In this document: positions 12,101 through 24,977 of the stretch, in pieces
Numbering within the stretch: position 1 is the stretch's first letter
How the letters are laid out: every line of letters starts with the position of its first letter
Assembly: GCF_029227915.1 (NCBI RefSeq)
Contig: NC_079875.1
Coordinates: forward strand, 31,871,501-31,935,500
Length of the DNA stretch: 64,000 bases
DNA from: Hydractinia symbiolongicarpus
Lineage: Eukaryota > Cnidaria > Hydrozoa > Anthoathecata > Hydractiniidae
Direction: 5' to 3'
Position numbers and translations under genes: made by a program
The notes under the pieces: generated by a model
Seen by the model: the letters and a program-made list of their open reading frames with translations, nothing else
What the model was told of the DNA's origin: nothing
Database searches by the model: none

Positions 12101-15100
12101 AAAATTGCCAAAAATTGCCCGAAAATCCGTTTTTTTCCGATTTTCGGGTAAAATCCGACAAAATCGGGAAATCGAATTAATCACGTGTTCAAATTATTCA
12201 AAATGATTCTTCTTGATGAAACAAAGTTGTGTTGCAAGTTTCAAGTTCTAAGAATAATCCTAACAGGAGTTATTATATTTTCCCCATTATAAGGATTTCA
12301 TAGAGATTTTTAGGGGTAGTTTCGAGTAATGGCCAATATCAAAGGTATGAAAGGTATGGGACCTAAAAAATTAGCATGCAGGTGTCTAATAGATAAATGT
12401 TAAAACTCAGTAAGTATCATAGCCATATAACAAAGCAATCAGGAGTTATTAAAAAAAAACCGTCAGGGGGGGCGGAATCCGCCCCCCCCGGACCGAATAG
12501 GGTTAATGTTGGCACAATACTTTTGGCAAAAAGCATATCTTCGTCGTCTTCTGCATTGTTTGGAAGTAGGGCAGCGCTAGTCGTTGAATTTATGTCCTCC
12601 AATGTTTTTAAAAATTGAACGTCTATTTCAGTTGCAGCTTGTACGCGGGGTCTTTTATTACTCTGACTTTGTCGTGGCTTCTTTGGAATAGGTTCAATAC
12701 AGCTACTAGTACTATCCAAGTTTTCTTCTTCATCATTTTACGAAAGGCTTGAACTAGGGGTCATCATGCCATCACTTGTGATTGGTGAAGGTGGGGACAT
12801 AAAAACATTACTAGAAGTCTCTTTATTCTTGACTTTGCCTTGTACGAACTGCAACTGTGAGAAATATTTACATTTTGGCAATGTATGTGCTGTTGCACAA
12901 GATCGTGTCAATTCTGCACACCTTACCAAGCATCGCTTTACGTTATCACGCAGGTTTTTTCCACTGCGCTTTCAGGAATTCAACTAAAATAAATAAATTT
13001 TTAAGTGTATCTAGATAGTTTGATTGAAAAACAGCATTTAAAAATATAGCTAGCTAACCTAATGCAATAATTGTTGATAAATTGTTCTGTGTCTGCTTAG
13101 GGTTTATATCGAGTGTTCAATGTACGATAATACTCTAACCTGGTTTTCCAAACTTTGTTGCCAGTTGTTGCCATGCTGTCTTTCTCATGTTTTGGTCATG
13201 GTGTGACCTGGTTGAAGTATTCCATAAGCATGGGAAACCTTCCATCTCGTTTATGAAGATTTCAACGTCATAATTGGCCACAGTGTTTTCTCCTGATACT
13301 TGTGAGAAGTCAGTTACAATATCATCCTCATCTTGTCGTGATGACTGTTGATTCTGTTGTTGTATCTTGATTGATCCTGTTCGTAAATTTATCAAATTTT
13401 AACCTCTGGTTACAAAGTCGTTGCTTCGTCTCTGTACATCCTCGTTCACTATATCTCCTTCTTCTGCTATACTGGCTTCGTTAGTTTGTGGGCGATTATA
13501 AAATTGAGCCTAGCGAGTTAAGTTTTTCTTGTGAGCTTTCAAAAGTACGTCTCTCTGCCATCTTGATATTTCCTTGAACTTGTTATGAAAAGGAATTGCG
13601 CCAAAATTTATTTCAATAAAAGGATTACGAAATGTTTACATTTTTCTTATATTTCATTGACCAAAAAGCTTGAGAGAAATACGCGCTGAAAAATTTGAAT
13701 GAGTTAAACTTTTTCAGAGAAGCTGGGGAGCATCTTTTTACGTCGGGTCAGCGGTCATTCTACTTCATTGCACATGCTTGTGGAAAAAGTTCTTGAGATG
13801 TTTCCGCTCGAGCGGAAAATGCAGTCGTATGGAAACCTACCTTTATTCTTCTAATGTTGCTATCTATTTTTCACATCATAGTCGCAACATTATTTCAAAA
13901 AGTTCTCAATAAAATGGTATACCTTTTCACCACTAATGCATTAAATGCAATTAGTTTTAACAATCGTATATAATTCATAACGTCAACCTGCAATCCATAT
14001 AAAATATATCTTAAGATTGGTTTGGAAATGTTAAAAGCAGGAGGGCATGCTGTAGATGCTGCTATTGCAAGTTTAATTTGCGTAGGAGTGGTAAATCTGC
14101 ACTCTACTGGTATCAGTGGTGGAGGTTTTATGACGCTGTACGATAAAACAAAGAAGAAAACTACAGTGTTTGACTATAGAGAAACTGGTCCAGCTGGCTT
14201 ACATGCAAACTCTTATGCTCATGACAAAAACGCCGCAAAAGTAGGTATGTACATAGTAATTTAACTTTATTAAGGCCGGTTTTGTGGCCGGTTTACCCCT
14301 GAGAAATGACCGTGACAACAGTCGTTTAAAAGACAAAAGTTGTTTAAAAAAATCAGCTTTCCTGAAGGCAACTGAAATTTACAAAAGTCGCAATATTTAA
14401 TTCATGCATCTTTTCAACGAAAATTTCAGAGAGACAGATTTAAAAAACTTTTAATTTTAGCACTTTTGAGTAACATAAACTTCATACTATTTCACTGCTC
14501 ACAATTTTGCTCTTGATAAAGCTCCTTCAGCTTAATTTTTTTTAACTTCCGGGTATTTTTGTAAGCATGTCCAAATCTTTCAAATCTTAACTACAGAAAT
14601 AACCCTGGTCAGCAAGTTCTGTAAAACTCTCTGTATACACATATAACTTTAACGTTTTTTGTGGGCTTTTTGTGAGATTCTGTTTAATCGTCTGTTAATG
14701 ATACTTATACATCAAACAACATCGCTACAAACAATTGAAATCAAGGATAAAAAGCTCTGTAAACACATATGAATTTGTTGTTTTTTAGAATAGCGGTTTC
14801 TTCTGGAATAAATTGGTCCACACAAACGATGTTTTCTTTCTGTTTTTTGGTTTCAAAATCTGACGTTGTTATAACACTAAAAGCTATATTGCACAACCCT
14901 CAGAATTTTATTTTAAGGTGGATTAGCAGTCGGCGTTCCTGGAGAGATCAGAGGTTTAAAGTTAGTTCATGAAAAGTATGGAAAATTACCTTGGTCTCAA
15001 TTATTTGAACCATCAATCAAGCTGGCTGAAGAAGGTATCACGATCGGAAAGCACATGGCTTCAAAATTATCAAGTTCTACAAAGAAAGCAATCATGGCGG

Positions 15101-18100
15101 ATCATGGATTGAAGTAAGAGACGACATATTTATATTTAAAAAGAAGTACCAGAAATTTCTAGGCAAGTTGCTTCGAAATCTTAGTGTGCTTTGACTTACG
15201 TCAAAATTCTAACCAAAACCGACTTTTTGCCAGCAATATCATAGCGGACTAAAAAATCGAAAGAGAAGCATTTACATAAATTTCGGATTTAGTTTCTGGT
15301 TGCTAACATGTTAACATGCTCTATTTTGACTAGTATTTCACTTGCCAATGGGGAAAATATATCCAGATATATTATAGATATCATAGATATATCATAGAAC
15401 CCTGGGCAGCAAGTGTTTACTCCTAAGGATTTCTCTGCTTCAGTTCAGGGACTATACCCACTTCGTACCCAAGACCAAACATTTCTCCAATGTCTGAAAA
15501 GTTCTACGATAATAACTTCAGATTTAAAATCCATAAAAACGTTTATCAAGTTATATTCTTTAATTTGTCGGGTAAAAAAACATGCGAATTGTAAAAAAAA
15601 TTATTTTTTGTCAAACTCGACATTTCAAGATTAAAAAAATAATAACTGAAAGCAAATAAGTCACTAATCCCTGACTTCTCAACCCTTTTTCCTGTCTATC
15701 ATAAACAAGCAAGGCTTTCGCGTTTTTGTTTGTTTGTTTGTTAATTAACTCAGGTGGACAAGGGACAAAAACTAAAAAACTGTGAGCTTGTTGTGTTATG
15801 TTCCTTTTTTAACAGAAAAGTGCAACGTCAATAAAACAGTTGCAACAAATCCATATGATTCCACATTCGTCTCTCTCATCACAAACTTTTATATCTTTCA
15901 ACAGATCCTGTGTACAATGATAAACCGGACATAAAATTTATTTCTGAAATTATTTACAGAAGGAAATATTTACACTCGCTTAAAGGTTACCTCCCGCGAA
16001 AAATAAAGTTAATTGCATATGAAAGAGCTTGAAGGGGTGTCTAGGAATTTGAATATTTTTTTTAAAATTCTTGATTGGTTCTTTAGAAGATTCACTAATT
16101 GATGCATGATGCCATAAGTCTTCTTTGCGAGAGTGTTGTATTTAACACTTCTGACAAGCGATATAGAGCTATAAAATTTTCTGGCCGTTCACTTTGACGC
16201 GTTTTAAACATTTTACATACATTTCAATATTAGTTACCATAATTATGCTCAATGCTAACTCATGACGTCGTAATTTTGCACAATTAGTGCAACTTTTAAG
16301 ACAAATATTTCGAGAACAGATAAAGACTTTTCAAAAAAATAAAAATATTTTTAGTGAATATAGGTAACCTTTAAAGCCAAATAGGCTTCGCCCACACTTA
16401 GCTCGTTCTGTAAGAAGTACTGTTGGCAAACATCGAAGCGTGAAAGAATTCAACGCCTGTAAACTGATGCTGTATTTAGTATCAAAAATTCAGTTTCTAT
16501 TATTAAAAGCTGCATCATTTGAGGACGAAGAATAAAAAACTTGGCAACTAAGGTTATTTGAGGATGTTACAGTCTCATTCCAAAGTTGTTGTTTCTCAGT
16601 TCTAACCTCTTTAAAGCTTCCGAAATATAAATCTTAAAATGAATAATTTTTGGTGAAGAAATAGGTATGTGGAAGTTCAGCTATCAATTCAAGCATGCGC
16701 GAAATAAATAACTGGCAAGCTATAATTAGTTACCTGTATACTCCAAATACCGACAAATCAGTAGACCATTAACAAAAAAGAGGATATAAACTCATTCCAG
16801 AAGTTAGACAAAAATTCCCGATCTAAATTAATTTTTACACGAGTCCACTGAGACTAATCACCTCTGCTTGAACTCTAGGCTAAACTTTCCTTGTATGACA
16901 TTGCCTAAGAAATGAGGCTATCTTTTAAACATTCTCTGTATTTTTATTTCCCGTACTCTCTTATATTAAAACTAGAGTTTTATTCAAAATAGTAACCGAA
17001 TTGCAAATTTGGGCCAAATGGTAACCGTAATATGTAACCCCGGCGAACCGTGTTTTTTTCTAGAGAAATTCTAGTAAATGAAGATGGTACGTTCAAAAAA
17101 GCGGGAGATATTATTGCTAACAAGAAATATGCTGATACACTCCGAATACTTAAAGACAATCCAGAAGATCTTTACACAGGAAATATCTCTAAGTCCTTTT
17201 TAAGTGACGTCAACAACAATAATGGTAACATGACGGCGGAGGATTTGAAAAATTACAAAGTTTTAGAGAAAGTACCTATAAACACAACATTGAATGGTTT
17301 GACACTTCATACAACTCCTTTACCAGGAGGTGGTTCTGTTTTAATACACATCTTAAATATGGTAAAAGGTATGATTTTATTATTTATTTATCGGTTGTGT
17401 ATTACGGCATTGCTAAATAAAACAACAACAAAACTTTTTAACGTTTGCGACTACGAGAAAAGAGATTTCTTTTAATTCATCAGAGTATCCAGTCTCGTTA
17501 CCTGAGTAAATAAGATAAAAAACTCCTTGCAATCTTAAAATGTGATCGCGTCAATGTAGTAAAATATGGCTTACACAAGAAAACGATATGTTGCAGATAG
17601 CATCAATTTTCAACTTTCATTGCACTCTCCAGGTTTCAGCTTGGTTTGTGTAACTGTTCGGGAGGTTAAAAAAATAACAACTGTGCCTGTAACCGCTAAT
17701 AGAACATGGTTACGGTCATAGGAAAAAATTAATACGAGACAGACAATGGCAACTAACTACGGTGTTTCTTTTTCCTAGTGCCAAAGTGTATTAGTTTGGT
17801 TGCATTTCCTTACATTTTCATAGGGTATAAGTTCAACGCATCATATTTGGACACTGTTGATGAGAAAGTGTTAACATATCACAGAATTGTGGAAAGTTTC
17901 AAATTTAGCTATTCGAAACGTCCACATCTTGGTGATCCCGATAAAGTACCTGTTGAAAATAAAACCGAATTCGATAAAGTAAACATTCAGTTGACTTTAT
18001 ACATATTTTTGAGGTGGAAGTTTTCATTTTCACTCCTTAAACAATTTATCGCATTTTTAACTTCTACTCTCCTATTCAATAAAAGTATAATCGCGTGAGT

Positions 18101-19572
18101 TGTATTTCAGATGAAAGAAGACATAATAAGTCTAGCGAAGGCTGAAATGAATCGTATGAAAGTGAATGACACTTCCACGCAAAAAAATAGTTATTACGAT
18201 CAATTCTTTACGACAACTGAAGACGATGGTACTACACATGTTTCAGTGATTGATAAAGATGGGAATGCTGTATCAGCTACGGATACGATCAATTTTGCGT
18301 ATGTCTTTTTTATTTAAATCTTTGTTTAATCTCTTGATGCCTAAACCCGCATCGTTTGTAGAAATTTCAATTTATATTTTTCAAGAAATGCGGTTATTAC
18401 CATTAACTTGATTCTTTTAAATTAAGACAACGATAAATAATCTTCTTAAGTATTATTTACAAATGGCTCACTAATTATTCGTCTGTTTTTATGAATTGTC
18501 AGCAGGCATTCAAGTTTTTTTTTTTTAATTTTATTTTAAAAAAACTTGATTTTGTCACATTGCATTTTTACGTACCACCTGCTACTTTGACATGCAATAA
18601 AGTAACTTTCACATCCAGTGAAACAATCATGATTTTTTATCTGTATGTCTTGATCGATATTAATAATGTTATACTTCACTTTAGTAAAAACCCACATTTT
18701 TTCATTGCTTGAATAGCATAGTTAAAGTTCCTCCTTCCTAGGTTTGGCGCAAAATTTCGATCAATGAAAACTGGTATTTTATACAACAACGAACTAGCTG
18801 ATTTTTTCTTAAACTCCACTTACGGTGATAAATATCCAACGCCGTTATATAATGCTCCCGGTGCTGGACGTCGACCTCTATCATCGACCTGTCCGTCAAT
18901 TTTAGTTGATAAAGATGGAAATGTTGTGATGGTGGTTGGTGGTTCAGGAGGTACCAGGATAACACTTTCTACCGCTTGGGTAAGAGTTTAGTAAATAGCA
19001 ATTATATTTCTATACAAGAAGCATAACTTCCATTTATAAAATCTATTTAATTATTTTTATTTAAATTGAGTTATAAGAGTTTAAAGCGCGTCCACACGCA
19101 GTTTTGCGGCAAAGCATAAAGTATTATTAATTAGCGCTATATTATTACTCAGTGTCCTTCCAAAGAGGTCTTTATAGTTAAGCGAATTTATCTGGAAGAA
19201 ATAATGAGATAAGAAGTGTCTAAAAATTAGGTTGTACTCATCGAAAAATTTTTAATTGCATTGTTTGCTGTCATAACTTTCTTTTTAACATTCTAACTCC
19301 TTTTTTAGGTTATCATCAAGAAGTTGATGTTTTCGTACAATCTAACTTCGGCTGTGGAAGATGCTCGTCCGCAACACGCATTTTTTCCAGAATACATTCG
19401 AAATGAAAAAGGGTACCTCCTCTCCGACGATATTGTGGAGGGATTGAAAAAAAAGAATCACAGAATTCTACAATCCAGTCTTAATGCTATAGTTCAAGGT
19501 ATATATGTTGACGGTGGAAAAATTTACGCGAAATCTGATCCCAGAAAAGAAGGTGTGGCAGCTGGATATTAA
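9190..19572 (+). CDS. GGT1-like: gamma-glutamyltransferase (glutathione hydrolase), 8 exons
   Basis: Exons by splice sites and frame: 9190-9450, 14016-14244, 14918-15113, 17064-17368, 17824-17978, 18111-18298, 18742-18979, 19309-19572; all junctions are GT/AG and the frame stays open for 611 residues. Exon 1 encodes a short cytoplasmic tail, one hydrophobic anchor (Val-rich, residues about 33-55) and the start of the ectodomain, as in type II membrane GGTs. Family landmarks follow in order: CSDIG, AGGHAVDAAIA, GISGGGFM, the YRETGP arginine that binds the gamma-glutamyl carboxylate, VPGEIRG, TTPLPGGGSVL, LGDP, then the autoprocessing site DDGTTHVSVI, whose first Thr would be the catalytic N-terminal nucleophile of the small subunit. 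PLSSTCPS and GGSGGTRIT complete the active site, and DPRKEGVAAGY is the usual C-terminus. The enzyme hydrolyses or transfers the gamma-glutamyl group of extracellular glutathione. No disabling lesion seen; intron 1 carries a 4-kb transposon. Confidence 0.95.
10121..11310 (+). pseudogene. Harbinger transposase (DDE_Tnp_4 nuclease), inactivated
   Basis: The first 167 codons are intact and carry a helix-turn-helix-like N-terminal region followed by GAIDGKH, the first catalytic Asp of the DDE nuclease. After SGSDYFNY a short deletion with frameshift occurs (about 10612-10625). The remaining blocks are still readable in shifted frames: VLLAVCNARYKF, DIGDAG, VADDAFHLKPHMLKPF (second Asp, about 10812-10860), FNYRLSRARRII and FRRPIIAQVETVN. 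The codon that should supply the third acidic residue in the RRxxEN block is TAA (10929-10931). The C-terminal end (NWRNE..., YTKNAKDVREDYKDYF, GVSWQWDYV) is recognisable to about 11310. It can no longer make an active nuclease. Confidence 0.9.
11689..13561 (-). pseudogene. Harbinger MADF/BESS DNA-binding protein, inactivated
   Basis: Reading from ATG at 13561, an acidic N-terminus (MAERRTFESSQEKLNSL, then a small shift) leads into a MADF domain: FINEMEGFPCLWNTSTRS and TAWQQLATKFG. A GT donor near 13139 and a TTTTAG acceptor near 12985 bracket an intron. The second exon starts VEFLKAQWK, then an extra A in an A-run shifts the frame into NLRDNVKRCLVRCAEL. Further on, DEDMLFAKSIVPTL is the start of a BESS motif, which is interrupted at TTAA by a 739-bp MITE. 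It resumes beyond the insertion at 11689-11763 as RKLAARKNKIAKLKIQ. In active Harbingers this partner binds DNA and helps import the nuclease; here it is dead. Confidence 0.85.
11764..12502. mobile_element. piggyBac-like MITE nested in the Harbinger element
   Basis: Ends are CCCTATTCGGTCCGGGG and its inverse, directly flanked by TTAA on both sides (11760-11763 and 12503-12506), the target duplication of piggyBac-type transposons. The 739-bp interior has no coding capacity. Each end also carries its own GC-rich palindrome, GGGGGGCGGATTCCGCCCCC at 11804-11825 and a matching one near 12464-12489. It interrupts the BESS exon of the Harbinger DNA-binding gene; removal with one TTAA restores that reading frame. 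Confidence 0.88.
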
Positions 19573-19870
19573 TTTCGTACACGAATACAATGTTACCATA
19601 TTTAATGAAAGTTAGAAAATATGTTCACAACATTCTAATTATAATTCTACATTAATAACACAAACACCGAACCAGCGACATAAGAGACTGAGAAACAGAT
19701 TTTTTATTTTTTTATAAGTTTTAAATAATTACACGTCTTATAAATCTTAAATATTTTCCTTGATATTGCTTTTATGGCCTGTATAATGCAATGTGCAGCC
19801 TTGTCTCGCGGTGAAGTAGGGAGCGTGAAATTAAGACTTTCGCGTCTAGTTTTATTCGGGAAACATTTTG

Positions 19871-19876
19871 AATAAA
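19871..19876 (+). promoter_or_regulatory. candidate GGT polyadenylation signal AATAAA
   Basis: AATAAA lies 299 bases after the GGT stop codon, a plausible 3' UTR length. Such a motif is frequent by chance in AT-rich DNA. Confidence 0.35.
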
Positions 19877-19899
19877 AAGTGGCAGAAAATCAAGAGTGA

Positions 19900-21240
19900 A
19901 ACGCAAAATTTTGACTCTATGGATTATTTTTATGGTATTCCAGGGAGTTAGGACGTCTATAGAACACCGAAAACATTTCAGCGGAACAATTTCTAGTAGT
20001 GAGAATTTTAATAGATGACACAGGTCTGTTAAGCGCTTGATTGATTAGCAGAACAATATAGCTAGTAGGTGAAATAAATGTTCTTTTTCTTCAATATGTT
20101 TTGATCTTCTTCAACAACTGACAACTAAATTTCAAACTGTATTTTTGGTATTTTTTATTCAACGCCACAAAAATATGATTATTCTGAAGAAATATCTAAA
20201 ATACTATACATAACAGGGACATATAAAATGAAATCAAGTCGCTCTTAGGCGCAAAAAAAGTGTAATAATTCTTTACCATATGGAAGTAAATTGTAATCGA
20301 AACAAAAGAAAGCCTAAATCAACGGGGGATTCGTCATCAGACTTAAACTACCTAAATTTGAGCAGAAAGACCACAACTGAAACCATAAATCTGCTAATCG
20401 AGAAGACGAAATGTTACTACAACCTTCCATTCTTCACAAGACATAAAAAGAACGATTTTTACATTTTTTTCGGAATGAGTTATAATAGCCACTACCATCG
20501 TGCAATCACTGAATATGGTCGCCACAAGCCGGAAAGTGAGTCGACTTTTTTTAAGTAGTTTAATATCCCTTGGTGACTTCAAGGCTGCTAGAGCCTTACA
20601 AATTAACTTTTGTCCTGTGTCCATGAGAGTATTGGTTCACCTTTACTTTCTATATTTCCTTATCACCTTCAGTGAGCTCATCAGCTCATTGGTGAGCCAT
20701 AAAGACGTACATGCTCCTGTTTCCCAAAGGATTCGAGGATGAGCCAAGAAACAAGGTTATAAATCAGCATGAAGGTGGAGTACTTGACAAAATAATGTTG
20801 ACCAACGCAATAAACAAAAAGAATATTCTCGATGATTTTCGGCCAGATTTTAGGATTACATTTCAAAATATTCAAATGAGTTCTTTATTTTTCGGTTTTG
20901 ACGTTCTCCAAATCTGTCCACCTAAGTGCGATAAGCAGACTTATTCGACGCCTGTTAATCTTTTGATTTCGGATAATGTAAATCTCCGATTTACGGAGAG
21001 ATACAACGCATCCTCATAGATAATATTAATGTATAACATGAAAGGTACAAAACGGTCTAGTATTCATGCCATACAGTAAAACTTTTAAGCGGTAAAAAGG
21101 CCTGGCAATAGTCGATGCAATATTGCGGATTTAGCTGCACGATTTTATCAGCCGAAGCTTTTCTTTGTTAGAGGTCGTTGTGTTTCTGATTAGCTGACTT
21201 TTTGTTCTACTATAGTAGTATAATCACAAGATCCTACAAG
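19900..21240. other. no recognisable gene
   Basis: Several short frames overlap here on both strands (about 20280-21019), without splice-linked partners or known domains. The paired GTGAGCTCATCAGCTCATTGG near 20670 is a short palindrome. I see nothing I can name. Confidence 0.5.
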
Positions 21241-21243
21241 ATA

Positions 21244-21345
21244 ATGGATAATCAACAAGTGACTAGAGATGTAAATATTGAACAAAAAAACACTTTTGAC
21301 TGTAGTGATGGCTGTAAAACTGCTGTTGGCGTAAAAAACAACCTG
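21244..21345 (+). CDS. possible first coding exon, unknown
   Basis: A 34-codon frame starts at ATG (MDNQQVTRDVNIEQKNTF...) and ends at a GTTAGT donor-like site. The composition is protein-like with paired Cys. No downstream exon that continues it was found, so it is only a candidate. Confidence 0.2.
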
Positions 21346-21399
21346 GTTAGTATTATTATATTACTTTTTAATTCCGTAGCCAGCTAGCTAGCTATTTCT

Positions 21400-23740
21400 T
21401 AGGCAGAAATCTTAACTAGCTATCAGCGCCTATAAATTCGCCTATTAACCAGCTTGCTACTACCAGGGTTCAAGCAGACTTTTTTTACTTTCCAAACAAA
21501 TGGCTTCTCACCATGTGTTGAAGCAAGTGTTGTGTAGCTAGCTATACATTTTGGTTTGGTCAGTGATTTTCTTTGTGTGTAAATTTAGGCGGTCATCACC
21601 CAAATTTTGAATACTCTGCTTATTGGAGAAGCATTACGTCCAACTTAGTTAACAGTTCTTTCCTGACTGATAGCTAGCTATAGATGAGTTGCGAATGTTT
21701 ACGATATTTCTTATATGCGCGTGCATCTAGACAGGCAAAAAAAGAGGATCACATAGGTCAAACTGGCTATTTACGTTAATTTGTTGATTAGGAATATAAG
21801 ATTAAAATTACATTGGAATTGTTTCTCAGGGCAGACTTTGGTCTGTTGTTTATATTTTTTGCCTCTACACAAACGTGGATGTCCTTTGTTCTCGATACTA
21901 AACTTAAATCAATACGTCAACTCATGTATTATGAGCTTTTTTAGAATCTAAACACCCTGCCTACTATCAATGTTCTACTATATATATAACCTCGTGGTTT
22001 TCTAATTTCGGTTTCTTAGAATTTAGACATAACTTTATTCTCAAGTTTATCCTGTGCTGCAGTAGAGTAAATTGAGCAAGAATGGAAAAAGGCCCAGATT
22101 GAATCTACTTTTAAAAATAAAAGTCGATAATTTCCCTCAAAAGTTTAGGAATGACTCAGAAAATTCAGAAAATGTATACAAATGAAGTCAAAGTGTTATT
22201 AAGATATTTTTTTGCAAAATGGATATTATTTTTTCACACATGATATATGTAGTATATATACACTAGATGTTAGCAAATTTGTGTTTCACATTGCGAATTT
22301 ATATTTTGTTATGTGAAGACACACACAGAGAAAATGAGAGACAAACATTTTTTACTCTTTTACAAATAAAAATGCGTGGCACAGTTTACGCTTCATATTA
22401 GTTTACGGTTCATATTAGTCCCTTCACTGGTAACAAAGTTATTTGCGTTTCGACTTTGGATCCCCCGGCTAGTTTACACACAAATTATTAGTTATATAAT
22501 TCAAGACAAAGCGGCTTTTACATATGTGCATGTCAAAACACAAAACATCAGCAGTATCGTACAAACCAGATGATATCAACATATCTTGCCGGACAGAACA
22601 ACAATGTCATATAATACGAAGCTTCCGTCTGTCTGTCTGTGACTTTTGCAAAGTGGGTTGTATTTTTCACAGTTTTCTTTAACAAGGTTATAAAACATCA
22701 TCTATAGAATTGTTCTGTAATTTACCAAACTTTGACGTTAAAACAAAGTTGACGTCAAAGAAAAGTACACAAAGATTAGTGAAGCCATTGCATTGCACTT
22801 TATAAATTATTGTATTGCACTTTATAAATTTAAGGCTGCAAAATTGTAAACGAGTGGAAATAACTGACGTAATCTCCGTTGTTTTTGTTGCTTAGAGTAC
22901 ACACCATTCTCACTCGATCATTCTCATCTTAAAGCAATATATATTTGTTTTACTACTGTTAGCGTTAAACTAATTTTTCGTCTTTAGGTCCTATTAAATT
23001 GCTACTTCATTTTCTTGTTGTCGCAGTTGTTATAGTGGAAGAAGTGTTTATTTTATTTCTTATTATAGTTTTTGTTATAGTAAAATAAATTTACCCAGGT
23101 GCGCTTCTTCTACCTTGCAATTAAACGATCCCTAAATGTGATGGCAGACCCTCTATGTGCGATGTTTGTTAATTGTTTTAGTATTTTCTCCTTATATTTT
23201 CTTTCTGTCTTTCTGTTACTTGTGATTTCCACAACAACTTTTTGTGTTAAAATGTGCCATGCGATTTAATAGGGAAATTATGTGGATTTCTGAAAACAAA
23301 GACAGTGACACTGGGGGAGTCTTGTTTGCTGTACTATGCTCAGTTTTTGAACTGAAGAACACAAGAAAGAATACAAAAAAGAAAGTTTATTACTGAAAGT
23401 CTTCTAAAATTCAGAATTAAAAGATAAAATCTAAAATTGAAAATCAACATACAAATTAAAAAAACCGTACATATCAATTCCAAATTTTATTTTTTTAAGG
23501 ACTGAATATTTAAAATTCAAGAATCTAAGGTGAGTCAATTGTTGAATAGGTGTGGGTTTTTTCAATTTTTTCTTCAATCAGAGTTTGAATTTTCTGTTAC
23601 TTCTTTCTTTATCAACCACGTTTACATATAGGCGAACAAGCTCGGAAAAAAAGAGTGTTACGGTGCTGCATACGTTAAACCCACTGGCTTTATAACAGTG
23701 TTGACTTTTCCTGCATGCTTTGGCTACCATTACTAATGTT
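21400..23740. other. no recognisable gene; tracts of TAGCTAGC
   Basis: Low-complexity AT-rich DNA with repeated TAGCTAGC/AGCTAGCTA motifs (21381-21690) and a short duplicate, TATTGCACTTTATAAAT, twice at about 22791-22830. No coding signal is visible. Confidence 0.5.
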
Positions 23741-23915
23741 ACGTAAAAACAACTATTTTTTCGGTCTCAACAACGAGTGACCATCTCAATATGTTCTTGC
23801 GAGAAAAAAATTGACATTGAAACTAAGACGTAAAAACAACAATTTTTTCGGTCTCAACAAAGAGTGACCATCTCAATGTCTTCTTGCGAGAAAAAAATTG
23901 CGTTGAAACTAAGAC
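23741..23915. repeat. 87-bp tandem duplication
   Basis: Two adjacent copies start ACGTAAAAACAAC at 23741 and 23828 and share TTTTTTCGGTCTCAACAA, GAGTGACCATCTCAAT and CTTGCGAGAAAAAAATTG. They differ at a few sites, so the duplication is fairly recent. Confidence 0.85.
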
Positions 23916-24977
23916 GTACAATAAGTTTTTGTCGCATTATTTTGTTGAACATCATACGCATAGAAAGACAAGAATAATTCTCTGCACTGTAAGTAGAATT
24001 TTCACATTATTTTCTTGACAAAGTGCTATGATAATAAAAGGATTATTCTCAAACGTGCTTTTCAAACACTATATTAACCTCGCATGCTTTCATCCCAAGC
24101 GTACGTTTTTAGTATAATGACTTTTCGCTTCTGAACTACCCAGTAAAATAAATCAAAATCTCGTGACTACTGGCGACTATAGATCGTTTCTCTGAAAAAA
24201 GACTTGATTTTTTTCAAAATCAAACGGTTTCTGCCGTAAGTTTGATAACATACTTCTCTTTTTTCAAGAACCCAAATAAGAATATATATAAAGCTGAAAA
24301 AATATTAAAACAATAAGCACATCCGGTCGTTCTTATAAAAAACATTGACCCAACTTGTCGCTATATCAGATTACATTCGGAGCAGTGATGTTATTCTTAA
24401 ATTAACAATTACCTAAGTTTTGCACTTGTTTTGATAGACGTTTTTTGCGAACAACATTCATCTTATCGTCGGTACATCATAGCTATGTATAGGAGATGCA
24501 CATAGACAAAATCTAGCAATATTTAATATTAAACACGATTGAAATATTTGTAGAATTTTTCATTACTTTATAACGAAGTGTGATGACAGCTTTTTACATT
24601 AAAAATTTTTAGAACTTTGATGATGATTGTCCTCAACCGTCTTTTTCAAACAGTATATTACAATATTAACGTCGCATGCTTTCCGTAATTATAAAATTCA
24701 TGTTTCTATATCTTATAAAAACATATTTCCCAAGCGTAACTTTTAATGGTTTTTTGCTTCAATTATAACTACCTATTAAGGAATTAATAATGACATTGTA
24801 TCTTGTTCACGTAGGGAATTCATAGCGCCATTACTTTTTAAGAAAATTAACCAGAATTAATTAACCAGAACGATTTTATTCCACGCCTTGTCGAGGTAAG
24901 CCATGTTGAGCGAGAGGAAAGAGTTTCTTACCGATAAGAAAAAGTAACATGACTGCGTAAAAAGTTTATAGTAGACG

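Larger units (their letters stand above)
9883..13842. mobile_element. PIF/Harbinger DNA transposon, complete ends, decayed genes
   Basis: The ends are inverted copies: AGGTAGGTTTCCATACGA at 9883 is mirrored up to 13842 and pairing continues through a GCATTTTCCGCT(T/C)GAGCGG segment. Both sides are flanked by TTA (9880-9882 and 13843-13845), the three-base target duplication typical of PIF/Harbinger. Inside are the two genes of this superfamily in convergent orientation: a DDE nuclease on the plus strand and a MADF/BESS DNA-binding protein on the minus strand. Both are broken, so the copy is not autonomous. It sits in GGT intron 1, where it should be removed by splicing. Confidence 0.93.
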
